DNA from: Prosapia bicincta
Taxonomy: Eukaryota > Arthropoda > Insecta > Hemiptera > Cercopidae
Direction: 5' to 3'
Assembly: GCA_036971475.1 (NCBI GenBank)
Contig: JBAIZL010000001.1
Coordinates: forward strand, 138,121,692-138,185,691
DNA: 64,000 nucleotides
Both the position numbers and the translations under genes were made by a program. Of this stretch, positions 25,484 to 36,404 are shown piece by piece; position 1 is the stretch's first letter, and each line of letters begins with the position of its first letter. Under the pieces are notes generated by a model. That model made no database searches, had not been told where the DNA came from, and was given only the letters and a program-made list of their open reading frames with translations.

Positions 25484-26184
25484 CACTTTTGATCCAGGGA
25501 CACGGTATCTGCATGAGTCCCGGCGTCTAGTGCTAGTGTATCTGCTCCAGTCCCGATTTATTAAAATTGTAGTGCTTTGATAAAAATTACAAAAAATTTT
25601 AATTTATCTTAATTTATCTTTATTAAACGAATTTTAATTTTTCTTTTTTCAATATACTTCTCTAAAACTGTAATATAACATACACTTATATAGTATTATA
25701 AAAAACACGCAAACACAAATTTAATGAGAAAATGTTACCAAGATATATTTTTTCAAAATTTTCTGTTTCCACTTATAGAATATATAAAATTAAAAATCAG
25801 TTCCTCTGATTTAATATTAAAAATTAGTTTTATTACAAATTTTCAGTAATTTATGTCCACAAACAACTGAGATATAGGTTTATAACTAAAAATTGCACAT
25901 TCTGTTCCACAGGCACAACATTGCAGAAAACACATGAAAATTTATAAAAATAAGTAATTAAGTCACTTGTAAACTTTGTTAACGATTTTATTACGAGTCC
26001 TTAAATATGTATATATAAGAATAATTTTACCTATTATATTATTTAGAAAAAAGATTTTGTGAACGCCTGAAAATTCGGACGTTGGGGTTGAACGCGATTT
26101 TTCAACACGTCCAAAAATTCGAATGTTCTGTTCAAGTGCGATTTTACAACACCTCCGAAAATTCGAACGTTGGGATCAAGAGGG
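25484..26184. mobile_element. piggyBac-like MITE at a TTAA target
   Basis: TTAA lies immediately outside both ends (25480-25483 and 26185-26188). The left end CACTTTTGATCCAGGGACAC and the reverse complement of the right end CCCTCTTGATCCCAACGTTC form imperfect inverted repeats around the shared TTTTGATCC/CTTGATCC core. TTAA duplication with a CCC-type start is characteristic of piggyBac. The 701 bp hold no transposase. Confidence 0.82.
26050..26184. repeat. Three 43-45 bp tandem units at the right end of the piggyBac-like MITE
   Basis: The block AAATTCGRAYGTT recurs at 26071, 26114 and 26159, each with a GAACGCGATTTT-like or AACACSTCC-like neighbour. The subterminal position suggests duplicated transposase-binding or end sequences. 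Confidence 0.8.
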
Positions 26185-26769
26185 TTAACTATGAAACTAA
26201 GTATCGTCCCAAGTTCTAAGTTGACAAAAGATGAACTTAAAACAGGCAACATTTCTATTGTTTACATTTTATTACGGCTTACAAATTCAAGTGCAATGAT
26301 TAGCCACAAGTTAATCCATCTGGATTACTCTTTACAAATGGAAGTGAAGGTCACTATACAAAGTATTGATAAATGGAGTGTGTGCCTAAGGTAATGACCC
26401 ATTTTAAAGTAAAATGAATGAAACAATTTCCATTAAGAAATATGTTAATGAAGTAAATATATTTCTTAATCTTTGTACATACCTCCTTAATATTTATAAT
26501 ACAGATCTTGCACACTATTATGTCTACATTTGTAACAGTGAATATTTAATTGAATAAAAACTTAGCATAAACACTATTTGCTGATATTTCAAGAATACAT
26601 TTAAGTCTACTGATAATATTAGTAAGAAGTGGTTTGTTGAGTTTGTATTCAGTTGAATATAAAGTTTTATTAAACCTCAAGGCTAACAACACAACAAAGT
26701 AATGTTGTATGTTGTAAAACTGACAACATTGATTACATTTTATGTTCAAGATAATATTGACAATTATTC

Positions 26770-27222
26770 AGTTCTTTCCATTAGTTCACACTCTCTTTAC
26801 ATATAACTTATTCAAAATTTCAACCGTTAATAAAATACGTTTTATTCATCCACTCAAATTTAAATAAATTTTTTTAAACGTGTTGGGAATGAATTTTTTT
26901 TCACTTGATATTAATATAGTTTTTCCAAGAAATAGTTCATTAATTAAATTTAATTAATTATTTTTAGTTTAATGGGGGGGGGGACAAACTTCACAAAAGG
27001 TGCAAGGTATGCAATATAGTTATTTAATCCCATTTGGCTGCATTTAATCCCATAAATTGAGTGATAACATATGATTTCATAAAACAGCTGATTGTATGTT
27101 ATGTAGTAGAACAGCTGTATTAACCCAAAGGTTATTTTAATTTATTTATATTAATTGTAATTATTCAATTAAAAGTAACTAAAACAAAATGTTTCTTCGT
27201 TGACTTAGTAGGAGTTGACTGA
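26770..27222 (-). repeat. Mosaic dispersed repeat, alternative-core subfamily
   Basis: Starts TTCAGTTCTTTCCATTAGTT and CACACTCTC, then AATAAAATACGTTTTATTCA. The core carries GGACAAACTTCACAAAAGG, CATATGATTTCATAAAACAG and TAGAACAGCTGTATTAA, and the end is TTGACTTAGTAGGAGTTGAC. Same subfamily as 13110-13512, inverted. It contains a G9 run at 26976-26984. Confidence 0.85.
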
Positions 27223-27482
27223 ATTTTTTTTTTATATTACTTGTTTTTGTATCTGCCTGAAAAGTAACAAAAAAAGTAAACCATTAGAAATACATAGTCA
27301 AAGGCTATTCGTATACACAATAAATATCCTTAAACTAGTTAGCCCCAGAGAGCATCTAGTTCAGAGAGCATCTTGATTGTATTTTCAGCCAGAACGTTTG
27401 CTGGGTACCTTTCAGTGGTAAAATATGGTTTTTACAAAATTTGTGAATGTGCCAAACTCCAGTCTATAACCTGAAAAGAATT

Positions 27483-27705
27483 ATTACATATTTGTTGATT
27501 CCATCTTCGCATGAGCTAGTGCTAGTAGAAGTGTTTTTAAACTAAAAACACTTGTAAATATGTTACACTTCCTTAGAATAGCACTTAGATCGTAACTTGA
27601 GTTACGTGACAATGAGACACACCTCCCGAAACGGCTGTCCTCAACAACTATTAAAGTAAGTGCTACTATAGGCAAGTATAACATGTTAACAAGTATTTTT
27701 AAAAT
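27483..27705. repeat. Foldback family 1, diverged copy
   Basis: TTGATTCCATCTTCGCATGA, AAAAACACTTGTAAATATGT and TAGCACTTA lie left. CACCTCCCGAAACGGCTGTC, AAGTAAGTGCTACTATAGGC and ACAAGTATTTTTAAAA lie right. Arms are less similar than in the 6647-6900 copy. Confidence 0.83.
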
Positions 27706-29120
27706 TACTACTCTAGCAGATGAAGATTATATGTGTTTGATTTTGGTTTGTGTGAATCACTAAAGAAAACGTTTTGCTATTTGAGCTTGAGTAACGAATT
27801 TTCCTATATATTTTATAAGCTTTTACTTTAATACTTTTAAAATAAATAGATGAAGATTATTTTCAAATTGTATATTATAAAAATAATTTTTAAAGAAGTG
27901 AAAAAATTAGATGTTTAACATTTTCATATTTTTTTAACGTGAAATGTTATGATCGCCTGCTGGGGACGGGAAGAGGATATGTTGAGTTATATATAGAAGC
28001 AGTAACTTCTTGTTTTGAAACCCAAATGGAATTATAGCTTAATTATAAAAGCTAATTTCTTGAAATTATATAACATAATGATAACAAATATTAGTATCTA
28101 ACAAAGTGAAAATTCGTTTCATTCAATTTTTTCTGTTTCATACTTGTAAAAGCTTAAAAGATAGGTGGAATTACTAAATAAATGAACACCATTCAATTTA
28201 AAGGCCTATTTGGCATGTAAATTTTGTGTCCATGTTCTGTAAATTTTTTAAGTTAAAAAATTCGTAACATCACTACTTTGAAGAATCTATAATTTGAGTA
28301 AATTTTTAAAAAACATACTGACACAAAATGTTTTTGATTTTACTATGCAATCATCATTGGAAAGACTTTTATTTTCGTATTTTTAAAATACTCAAAACCT
28401 AAGTAAATTGTAAAGAAAATTGTATTCACTCATTCTTAAAATAATATTTTAATTTTTAGCTTTCTTCCTGAACTCAATTTCTTCTTACCAGCATCATCTT
28501 CATAAACATTTATTTAGTGCTGGAATTTTTTCTTAAATGTTTATTAGCTTTTAATTGATTTAAAGGTGTCTGCCATTAATTAATTAATATTCAGAAAATC
28601 AAATTAATGAAAAAAGACATAAATGTAAGGATTTAGGAGTCAATGGTGAAATTGAGTGATTGTGATAGTCAACTACCTTTTACCTTAGTTTGTAGTAACA
28701 CTTCCTTATTTCCTGTCTTTACAGATAAACCTTCTATGAATAAAACTAACAAGAAATGTCCCACTTGTGTAAATCCATAGAAACTATAGTAAACACATAC
28801 AGTAACTGTAACCAATTTAAAGGAAATGCTCATACCTTTATCCAAACCTCCACTATTCTTTCTGCAAAACAGCTGAGTACAATCATGTTATAGTTTACAG
28901 CTTCAATTGAAGAATGATTCGTCGCATTACTCAGGTAAGCAATATCTGTAACATCCAGTTTCGTTTCAAGTGCTTTACCTGTAGTTGCTATGTATAACCA
29001 TATTAGCCAAATCTTACATAAAGCATAATATGGTTATGCTGGTAGTTTTCTGGTAACTTGGAGACTGTACAATAGAAGAGCAAGTGCAGAGAAAAAATGG
29101 TAACTACATACATAGTAGTA
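27706..29120. other. AT-rich intergenic sequence
   Basis: No recognised gene or element. Confidence 0.6.
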
Positions 29121-29564
29121 CATCGATAAGTCGGACCCCATTAACAGGGATCTCTGGATAACCTGGAATTTCAATAAACAAGAAATAACAAAAACCAAAT
29201 AAGTACAGTACATACACAAAAAGTCTAACACAACAATAAACACATCAAAGACCAGCGGATAAACAAAATAATGAACGTAATGTTTTAAGCTGAACGTCTT
29301 ATGCTGAAAAGACTAGACTTCCAAAATTAAACAACCACAGTTGAAAGTTTTTTTTTGCTGAGAAATAGTTTGCAGTTGAGTTTTCCTGTATAAACAATAT
29401 GTAGATTCATATGCTGCACATAATACTCTTTGTTTGATAAACATAAAGGAGTTTTCTGTAAGTACAATTACTTCATTTAAAAGTTTTCCTTAGTCTCTTG
29501 CTGGCCCGGATTTTCGATAACCCGGATGGGCCACGGTCCTAGTTAGTCCAACTTATTGAGGCTG
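29121..29564. mobile_element. Pogo/Tigger-like MITE
   Basis: Left end CATCGATAAGTCGGACCCC and right end (reverse complement) CAGCCTCAATAAGTTGGACT are imperfect inverted repeats, with TA at 29119-29120 and 29565-29566. Inside, GGATAACCTGG on the left and CGATAACCCGG on the right add a second inverted block. No transposase was recognised. Confidence 0.75.
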
Positions 29565-30332
29565 TATTGTAATGGGTACATTATGACTAAGGATGTATTC
29601 CTGATTTTTAATTTTGATGTATATAAAAGCGTGCCGCTTGAAGGGTAAACTACCTTTAACCTTAATGCCCCCCATTGGTACTTCTATTCATCCTGGTGAC
29701 AAAGGTAGCCTCCTCACCACCATTGGTCATTTTTACAATAAAGTATTTGCTGACCTTCCTGGATAATCACAAACTCTTTAAAAAAAATTTGATCAGGCTT
29801 ATCCGATAACACCCTCCCACTAGTTTTACTTGTAAAGAACTAATTCACTATGATCTTTGTGGATAAGAATCCATGTCTCCTTTTATTGTATTTAATAAAC
29901 TAACCTATTGATTTGGTATGGGTGATGATAAACATTTTCCATTCACCTATTTTCAAGATGACTCAGCTAATAGACTTCCTGTTAATTTCAATAGACATGA
30001 CTATTTTTTCCAAGAGGATAGTTATTTGCTTAGTTAGCAGTTTTCAAACAGACTTCCCAATATAACGCTATGAGTTCTCTCTAAATAAAAGGTAGACTCA
30101 TTATGGAAAAACACAGTCTTTAATTACATTGGATTTTTAAAGAGAAATGTTTTATGCGTGTGTTTATTTACACTATTCATTTTTACTAAACTTTGACTGT
30201 GAATGTCACATTAATTAAAGTAATCTTCTTAAATTATTTGTAGGTATAAACAACTTTTTCAGCAAGTAAGTTGAAAAAGACAATCACTTGATGAATTTAT
30301 AGTTTCTATCAATTATAACCAATGACTGTAGT
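29565..30332. other. Unannotated intergenic sequence
   Basis: Slightly more GC-balanced stretch (29620-29800) with no recognisable reading frame. Nature unknown. Confidence 0.5.
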
Positions 30333-30592
30333 CAGGGGCTTAGCCAGCACAATTGTTTGGAGGCGGCCTGACCTGCGGGTTCAGGAAGGCAAAACCCCCC
30401 TGAGGAAATTTTGAAAATTTTTATCCCTAGAAATACAATATTATGCTTTTTTTGGCACTTAAAGTTACACAATTGTTGATTCATCGGGAACATATTTTGC
30501 TAAAAACCTAGCGCTGTTTTATAGGTTATTATTTTTCGCTACAACTATTTGATTTGGGGGGAGGGCACATGCCCCCCTTGGCTACGTCACTG
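30333..30592. mobile_element. hAT-superfamily MITE with perfect 8-bp target duplication
   Basis: The element runs from CAGGGGCTTAGCCAGC to GGCTACGTCACTG, short imperfect inverted repeats of the common CAGGGGCGTAGCCA type. The 8-bp sequence ACTGTAGT is present on both sides (30325-30332 and 30593-30600). An 8-bp duplication and CAGGGG ends define hAT. At 260 bp it has no coding capacity. Confidence 0.95.
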
Positions 30593-31061
30593 ACTGTAGT
30601 TATTTAATTTGTTAACATTGGTTCAACTAGGTAATTAATCAAAATACTTTGTTTCAAACCAAATTTTCAATTAATAATTGAATTTAGTTTGGGCACATTA
30701 GACGGATAATCAAAATATCAACCTGTTCTTCATGCATTTAAAGTGCAGCACTTTTTAAAGATTAAAGCTATAACACATGTCTGCAGATTTTACAAACTAA
30801 CATTTCCTTGTTTTTATTAATCAATGTTTCTTTTGCTGGACTTAATTATTCAAAAAGTTACTTTGTTTTGTCAAACAAATTAAAAAATTTGGTTTTAATT
30901 TAATTAATATTAATTTGTTTCCATGTTTTATTCAACAGAAATATTATTTAATTTTTTAACCTATTTAAAAATAAAAATGAACAAACTTTATTTTAGTCAA
31001 TATATTTATAAAATGATGGGTTTTTGGTCATCTAACAATTTTAATATTAACAACATGCAAG

Positions 31062-31241
31062 TTACACTTTTGGTTTCACTTGGCAAAAAATCCACTACTT
31101 ACTGATATTTTTCAACAGACGCGTTTCACACTAGGTCAGTGCATTGTTCAATGCTGTGTGACACAGACAAGACAAGGAACCGTGTCTGCTGAAAAATATC
31201 AGTAAGTAGTGGTTTTTTGCCAAATGATACCAAAAGTGTAA
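31062..31241. repeat. Foldback family 4 (GCCAAAAAACCACTACTTAC type)
   Basis: Left arm TTACACTTTTGGTTTCACTT, GGCAAAAAATCCACTACTTA and CTGATATTTTTCAACAGACG; right arm carries the reverse complements ending CCAAAAGTGTAA. Next to the left arm, the minus strand carries GCACT-GACCT-AGTGT followed by GAAACGCGTC. Related copy at 47762-48049. Confidence 0.93.
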
Positions 31242-31615
31242 TTTATAAGAAAAACTTCAAGATGTACAACACAAAAACTGCCAGTTTTACATGTAAGTTT
31301 CTCAGTTCAACAGAAGTGGTCGCTTAAGAGAAATGAAAAGTGCAAAGCTGGGAAAGGCACTATATAACTTGGAAACAATTTATTATTTCTTCTTGAATTT
31401 AAAATGAACGTTGTATTGAAAAGCAATCCTAATCCGCCATAAACGGTGACGGATGTAATCCTAACCTCTATGTAAATGCTGAGACAAAGTTGAAAGGACT
31501 AGTGGTTTGAATCTTGGAACATAAACATCATTAAATATGCCATTTTGCAAAACATAAGGATACCAAAATTTGAGTTTAGCTTGTGTTCAAAGGTAATATT
31601 CAAACAATAACAAAC

Positions 31616-31734
31616 ACCAACTCACAATCAATTAATCTGTGAAACTATAGTTTCGAATCTATGTATTTATACTCACAGAGATGACCTTGTCATTGAAACC
31701 GGTTTGATGAATAATTTATTGATTGTGAGTTGGT
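31616..31734. repeat. Small foldback with two stem-GAAA motifs
   Basis: Outer arms ACCAACTCACAATCAATTAA (31616-) and TTATTGATTGTGAGTTGGT (-31734). Inside are GAAAC-TATA-GTTTC (31641-31654) followed by GAA, and ATGAC-CTT-GTCAT (31681-31693) followed by TGAAACCGG. Confidence 0.85.
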
Positions 31735-32251
31735 GGTCACTGTTATTATATTCCTTTAATAAGGTTTGTTCTAGGTCTCAGTTTTTTAAAAATGTTTTAA
31801 ACAAGTAATATTTTAAATTTTCACGCTCAAATCCCTGAGTTATTTTAGATTTTTCAAGAGTTTTGAAACATACAATTTTAGATGATCGTTGTGTAAATAT
31901 TATAACTAATAAAAACTAACAGTTTTGAAAATCCTACACATGTTAAAAAGTTTTTATGTATGTTCAAATTACCCAATAATAGTTTTATTTAAATATCACG
32001 TTTTATTTAAATATAGTTTTTTGTTAAACATTTTGTTTTTAACAATTTCTCAAGTGAAATAGGTGGAGTTTTATTTTTCCAGATATTTGTAGGTATAAAG
32101 TTTTATTTAAACTCTTGGAGTTGATAGATTTTTTTAATAATTTGTACTTTTAATTTGCTATAAACCAAGAATTACTAAATAAGTTAATTAGAGAAAATAT
32201 GCAAACGTGTTCTTGACTCTATTACAATTTGTGAAGAGCCTACTTCTATTA
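31735..32251. other. AT-rich intergenic sequence
   Basis: Nothing recognised. Confidence 0.6.
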
Positions 32252-32286
32252 TTCAGTTCCTTTTATTAGCTCAAACTCTCCCTATA

Positions 32287-32385
<99 letters not shown>

Positions 32386-33255
32386 TTGTGTATTAAGAAC
32401 TGAGTTATATATATATATATATTACACTATATATATTAAATATAGTGATATGTTTTCTTGTAATATAGTTAATAAATTAAAAATATTTCAAAAACAAGAA
32501 TACTTTTAATGAATATATTTATTCAAAGCTTTTTACGCCGATATATATACTGTATATATACACAGTATAATCTTGTACGAATTTTAAATCTTTAATGAAA
32601 TACGTTTTTATTCATCCAATCAAGCTCAAATACATTTCTTTTAACCTACAGTGGATAAAAATTGATGTTAATACGTTTTTTTCAAATATTTATTTAATAG
32701 TTAAATTATAAAAATTTGGGGAGTTTAGCTTGGATTCGAACTGAATATTTTCATTTTCGAAGTCTAGCTCTTGGGCAATGAGCCAACTTTCCCATAACTA
32801 GACATATATTTCTCATGATATATATGAATTTTTTCCCCAATGTGGCTGTCGTCGAAACCTCCATTTTACAACCTTAAATTGTTGCCATTGTTACCAGACA
32901 ATATCATAAATAACGCTCTAGGATTGAAAATGAATGTAAAGAATAAAATTACAAACAAATTGAATTAACGGTATCGAACCTTGCTTCACAAACGGACAAT
33001 GCAAAAGAATGCGAAAAAATCTACAACACAATGCAAGCGACGAAAAAAATATAGTAACAAACAAAAATAATAGTCAAATACCATATTTAGAAAGGAAAAT
33101 GGATAATTGCAAGGAAATTCGCTTTCTATTTTGGCACTTGATATTGTTATTTTGACATATCTGTAGGCCCTATACATATTTATGTTAGTTGTAATTATAA
33201 ATATAAAGGAACTAAAATAACATTTTCTTTATTGATTTAAGAAGGAATTTAGTTT
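32252..33255 (-). repeat. Mosaic dispersed repeat, near full length, with internal microsatellite
   Basis: Starts TTCAGTTCCTTTTATTAGCT. It then holds a (CT)n(TA)n array at about 32288-32384, AATGAAATACGTTTTTATTC, the reverse complement of a B-box-like AGTTCGAATCC near 32735-32745, an A-box-like block near 32770, and GGTATCGAACCTTGCTTCAC near 32970. It ends near TTTAAGAAGGAATTTAG. It is longer than other copies because of the array and an extra TA-rich piece (32400-32570). Confidence 0.83.
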
Positions 33256-35308
33256 TAAAAAAAATGTATTTCTTATTTTTGAAGATAACCTGTTTCTGTT
33301 ATTACCGCGGGAAATTGGGCGCAGTTCTAGCCCTGAATTTATTGGCAGCAAAAGTGATTAGTGCAATAGTAACGCCGATATCGTGTAAACGAGAATGAAC
33401 ACACGGTCGACCAGTTTTACAGCTTGGTGCTAATATCGGTAATCAGTGTAATTGTTATTAGTGTGGTAGTGTATTGGTTTTACAGCTTTCCCTGTGCGAC
33501 TTGGGGATCCGTTGCGCACCACAGACGAGAGGTGACGCTACAAGAGTGCAATCTTCTTCCTCTCCTTCCGGTGCATATACAGGCTCCCTCGAACCATTGA
33601 TTTGATTGCTACAATGTAAACAAATGGTTTTAATTTAGTTTTAGCTTCTGTTGTATCCAATTGTCACATTACAAAATTCTATTGTAAACTTCATCCATAG
33701 CCTATTAATGTTTGCATTGTAATATTTAACTTCAGCAATTGAGCCAAATTAGACTAAGTCTTAAGTACATCATCTTAGAAGAAAAAAAATTACAGTCAGC
33801 CAGTCTATACGTAAAAAATAAACGTTAGCCCTCAGCGTAGACACTTTTCCCCCGTCCCACCCAATAAACGTCTTGGCTATTAGATACCCTAAATTCAGTC
33901 AACATATCAAACCCTTGTACCCACTTTCCTACCCGTGGCCAGTGTCACGTGACAGACGCTGGAAAACGTGACGTAACCCCTTCCTTCTCTGACTGACTGA
34001 CTGATCTAGGCCTAATTGTATAGTTCGAAAAGAAATAAAAAAGATGGAATTTTAGGGTCATGACACACGAGCCGCAGTTGCGTAGTACATAGTATAGACG
34101 CTAAGACATGAACCGAAAAACTATGCTGTTCTGCGGCTGCCACAGTTCAATCAAGAGATTTTTGCCACCACCTGGACTGTTGACCCCGACTGGCGAGTCG
34201 AACTCCAACCAGACATTTAGATCTACTCGGTACAAATACAACCTCCTGAACTCCCTGGTTTCCATACTTTTTACCCCATCTGGTTGATTCGGACCTTTAT
34301 CTACTTTCGGTTGGCCTTACCTAAGGACCGGATCCTCAGACGAAATCGGGCGGGGTGACTTGTTCATCGCTGTTGTCACGTAAGGGACCGGCCTCGCGAG
34401 ATAAGGCCGAAAGTCGCTTACCCCTGAGCACTAATTGGCAACTCTGAGCGAAGAGTGTTGCCTAGTTCGAGCGTCGGGCTGTGAGTCTATCGCTTGTTCG
34501 TGACTCGTCTCTCGCCCATGTGGCAACTATTTTTCACCACCAGCCCGATTTCGGGCAGTAGACTTAAAGGACATGGTCGCGGGTTGGCATGAACTCATCC
34601 AGTTAGACTTGAGAGCAGCCGTCTGGGGAAGCGCCACAAGACTAGCTAACATTCCTTTTGCCATACACCAATACGTATTTGTATAATTGGCGAGACAGAG
34701 AAAGAGACATGGGCGGGGGAGGGGGCTCGTCGACTTATTTTTTGTTGAGCCTCGCTGTATTAGGTATCGGCCAGCCACAACCACTGTTCTGATGGTATCT
34801 CTGGTTAGATAGAGAGGGGTAGACAGCTGCCTGGCCTTCCACCTCCACTAGTCTGCGAACTTCTCTCGTGCCCAAGTCTGTTGCTATGTCTCGGGAGTTT
34901 TATATTTGCATACGACAATGTGCATGACAAATGTTAAAGAGAATGGTATTTTTAGGTCGATTTAATTCTTTCAATGTGCAGTGAAGTACACCTTACACTT
35001 GTGATTAGTTTGAAATTTGTCTTCTAATCAGTTATTTGTATCACAATTTCTGCGCTACTTTATGTGTTATTCACAGGCGTAAAGGAGCGTTTTTCAAAAA
35101 GAGACGAGGAATTAACGGCGTGGTACCTTGTAAAGATTTCATTAAGTAATTTCGAAAGCCGTTATATGAGAAACGAAATATTAGAGTATATTAAGAAACG
35201 AAATATTAATAGTTTTACTCTTGAACGAAATATTAGGTGATATTATTCTAGGCTTGAAAAATTGAAAACATGCATAAAGTGTAAACAGTGTCACAATTAA
35301 AATATTGG
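33256..35308. other. GC-richer intergenic block, unrecognised
   Basis: Base composition rises between about 33300 and 34900 compared with the flanks. The segment 34195-34330 shares wording with the 128-bp tandem unit at 50.2 kb (CTCCAACCAGACA and TCGGACCTTTATCT), so it may be a diverged single unit. The minus-strand 85-codon open frame at 34527-34784 has no domain. I find no splice-bounded exon here; whether it includes a promoter or untranslated exon cannot be told from sequence alone. Confidence 0.4.
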
Positions 35309-35609
35309 AAAGAACCCCAATACCACAAAAATAATAAAAAATAACAAATAAAACAAGTTATTTAAGATTAAACCCTTATGTACATTTCAATGACCATGTC
35401 ATCATCATCAGAGGGTCTTATTACAAAATTACAATCTAGCAAACAAGAAGTTACAAACTAGAGTGTAACTTCTTGTTTGCTAGATTGTAATTTTGTAATA
35501 AGACCGTCTGATAATGATGACATGGTCATCGAAATGTACATAATGGTTTAATCTTAAGTAACTTATTTTATTTGTTTTTTTTATTATTTTTGTGGTATTG
35601 GGGTTCTTT
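35309..35609. repeat. Large foldback family 5, about 145-bp arms
   Basis: The two arms meet near 35460. Landmarks: AAAGAACCCCAATACCACAA (left) and its reverse complement ending TTGGGGTTCTTT (right); CAATCTAGCAAACAAGAAGT and its complement near the centre. The arms differ by few bases. Each contains CTGATRAT, a perfect stem GATGAC-ATG-GTCAT(C/T), then GAAATG; on the + strand these are 35508-35534. Confidence 0.95.
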
Positions 35610-35963
35610 ACAATATTTTCATTGTAATATATTGTACCACTGTGCTCTTGATATTGTGTAAACAGTGTCTTTAAAAGCACAGCGAAAAAGGGTTTTGGGG
35701 TTTAAGCCCTTCTCCCAAAATAATTGTAAGATTTCTTTTTAATACTTATTTTTATTTAAAAAATTGCTTTATATTAGACAATTTTGTAAGAAACTCATAA
35801 CAATTTCAATTTCTCGTAACTTGAAATGAAAATTTAAATATAGCTCAAGATAGTTTTCATAGAAAACTGGTTGAAAGTAAAATGAAAGATTTGATTCAGG
35901 GTTGAAGTGGGAAGAGGTTTTGTATATCAACGTACCGTCCTCTAGAAAATAGTATAAGGTTCC
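35610..35963. other. AT-rich intergenic sequence
   Basis: Nothing recognised. GTGTAAACAGTGTC near 35655 repeats the same word near 35280 in direct orientation, flanking the foldback. Confidence 0.5.
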
Positions 35964-36150
35964 TTTTTAATATTTTATAGGGTACAAACATTACATCATT
36001 TTTAATATTTTATAGGGTACCAACATTACTTCATTTTTAATATTTTATAGGGTACCAACATTACTTCATTTTTAATATTTTATACGGTACAAACATTACA
36101 TCATTTTTAATATTTTATAGGGTACCAACATTACTTCATTTTTAATATTT
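35964..36150. repeat. Five-copy 35-bp tandem repeat
   Basis: The unit TTTTTAATATTTTATAGGGT plus ACMAACATTACWTCA starts at 35964, 35999, 36034, 36069 and 36104, with a partial sixth. Period is exactly 35 bp, and sites alternate between two variants (ACAAACATTACATCA and ACCAACATTACTTCA). Confidence 0.97.
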
Positions 36151-36404
36151 GATTCTATTTTCACTTGAGTTACTAGTTTTTAACTAAAAACACTTGTAGA
36201 TATGTTAGTGTGCTACACTTGTTTATAGTAGCACTTACTTTTTGATCATTGAGGACAGCTGTTTCGGGAGATGTGTCCCACTTGCGTTACGGTCTAAGTC
36301 AACAATGGGACACATTTTCCGAAACGGCTGTCCTTAATAATAAAAAAAGTAACTGGTAGTGCAGGCAAATGTAACATTCTAACATATGTACAAGTGTTTT
36401 AGCT
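36150..36404. repeat. Foldback family 1 copy
   Basis: Left arm AACTAAAAACACTTGTAGAT, TAGTAGCACTTACTT and GAGGACAGCTGTTTCGGGAG; right arm CCGAAACGGCTGTCCTTAAT and CAAGTGTTTTAGCTT. On the minus strand of the left arm a perfect GGGA-CACATC-TCCC stem is followed directly by GAAAC. Confidence 0.9.

Noticed and set aside
34527..34784. Minus-strand 85-codon open frame in the GC-richer block
   Set aside because: No recognisable domain or splice context; GC-rich sequence yields longer chance frames.
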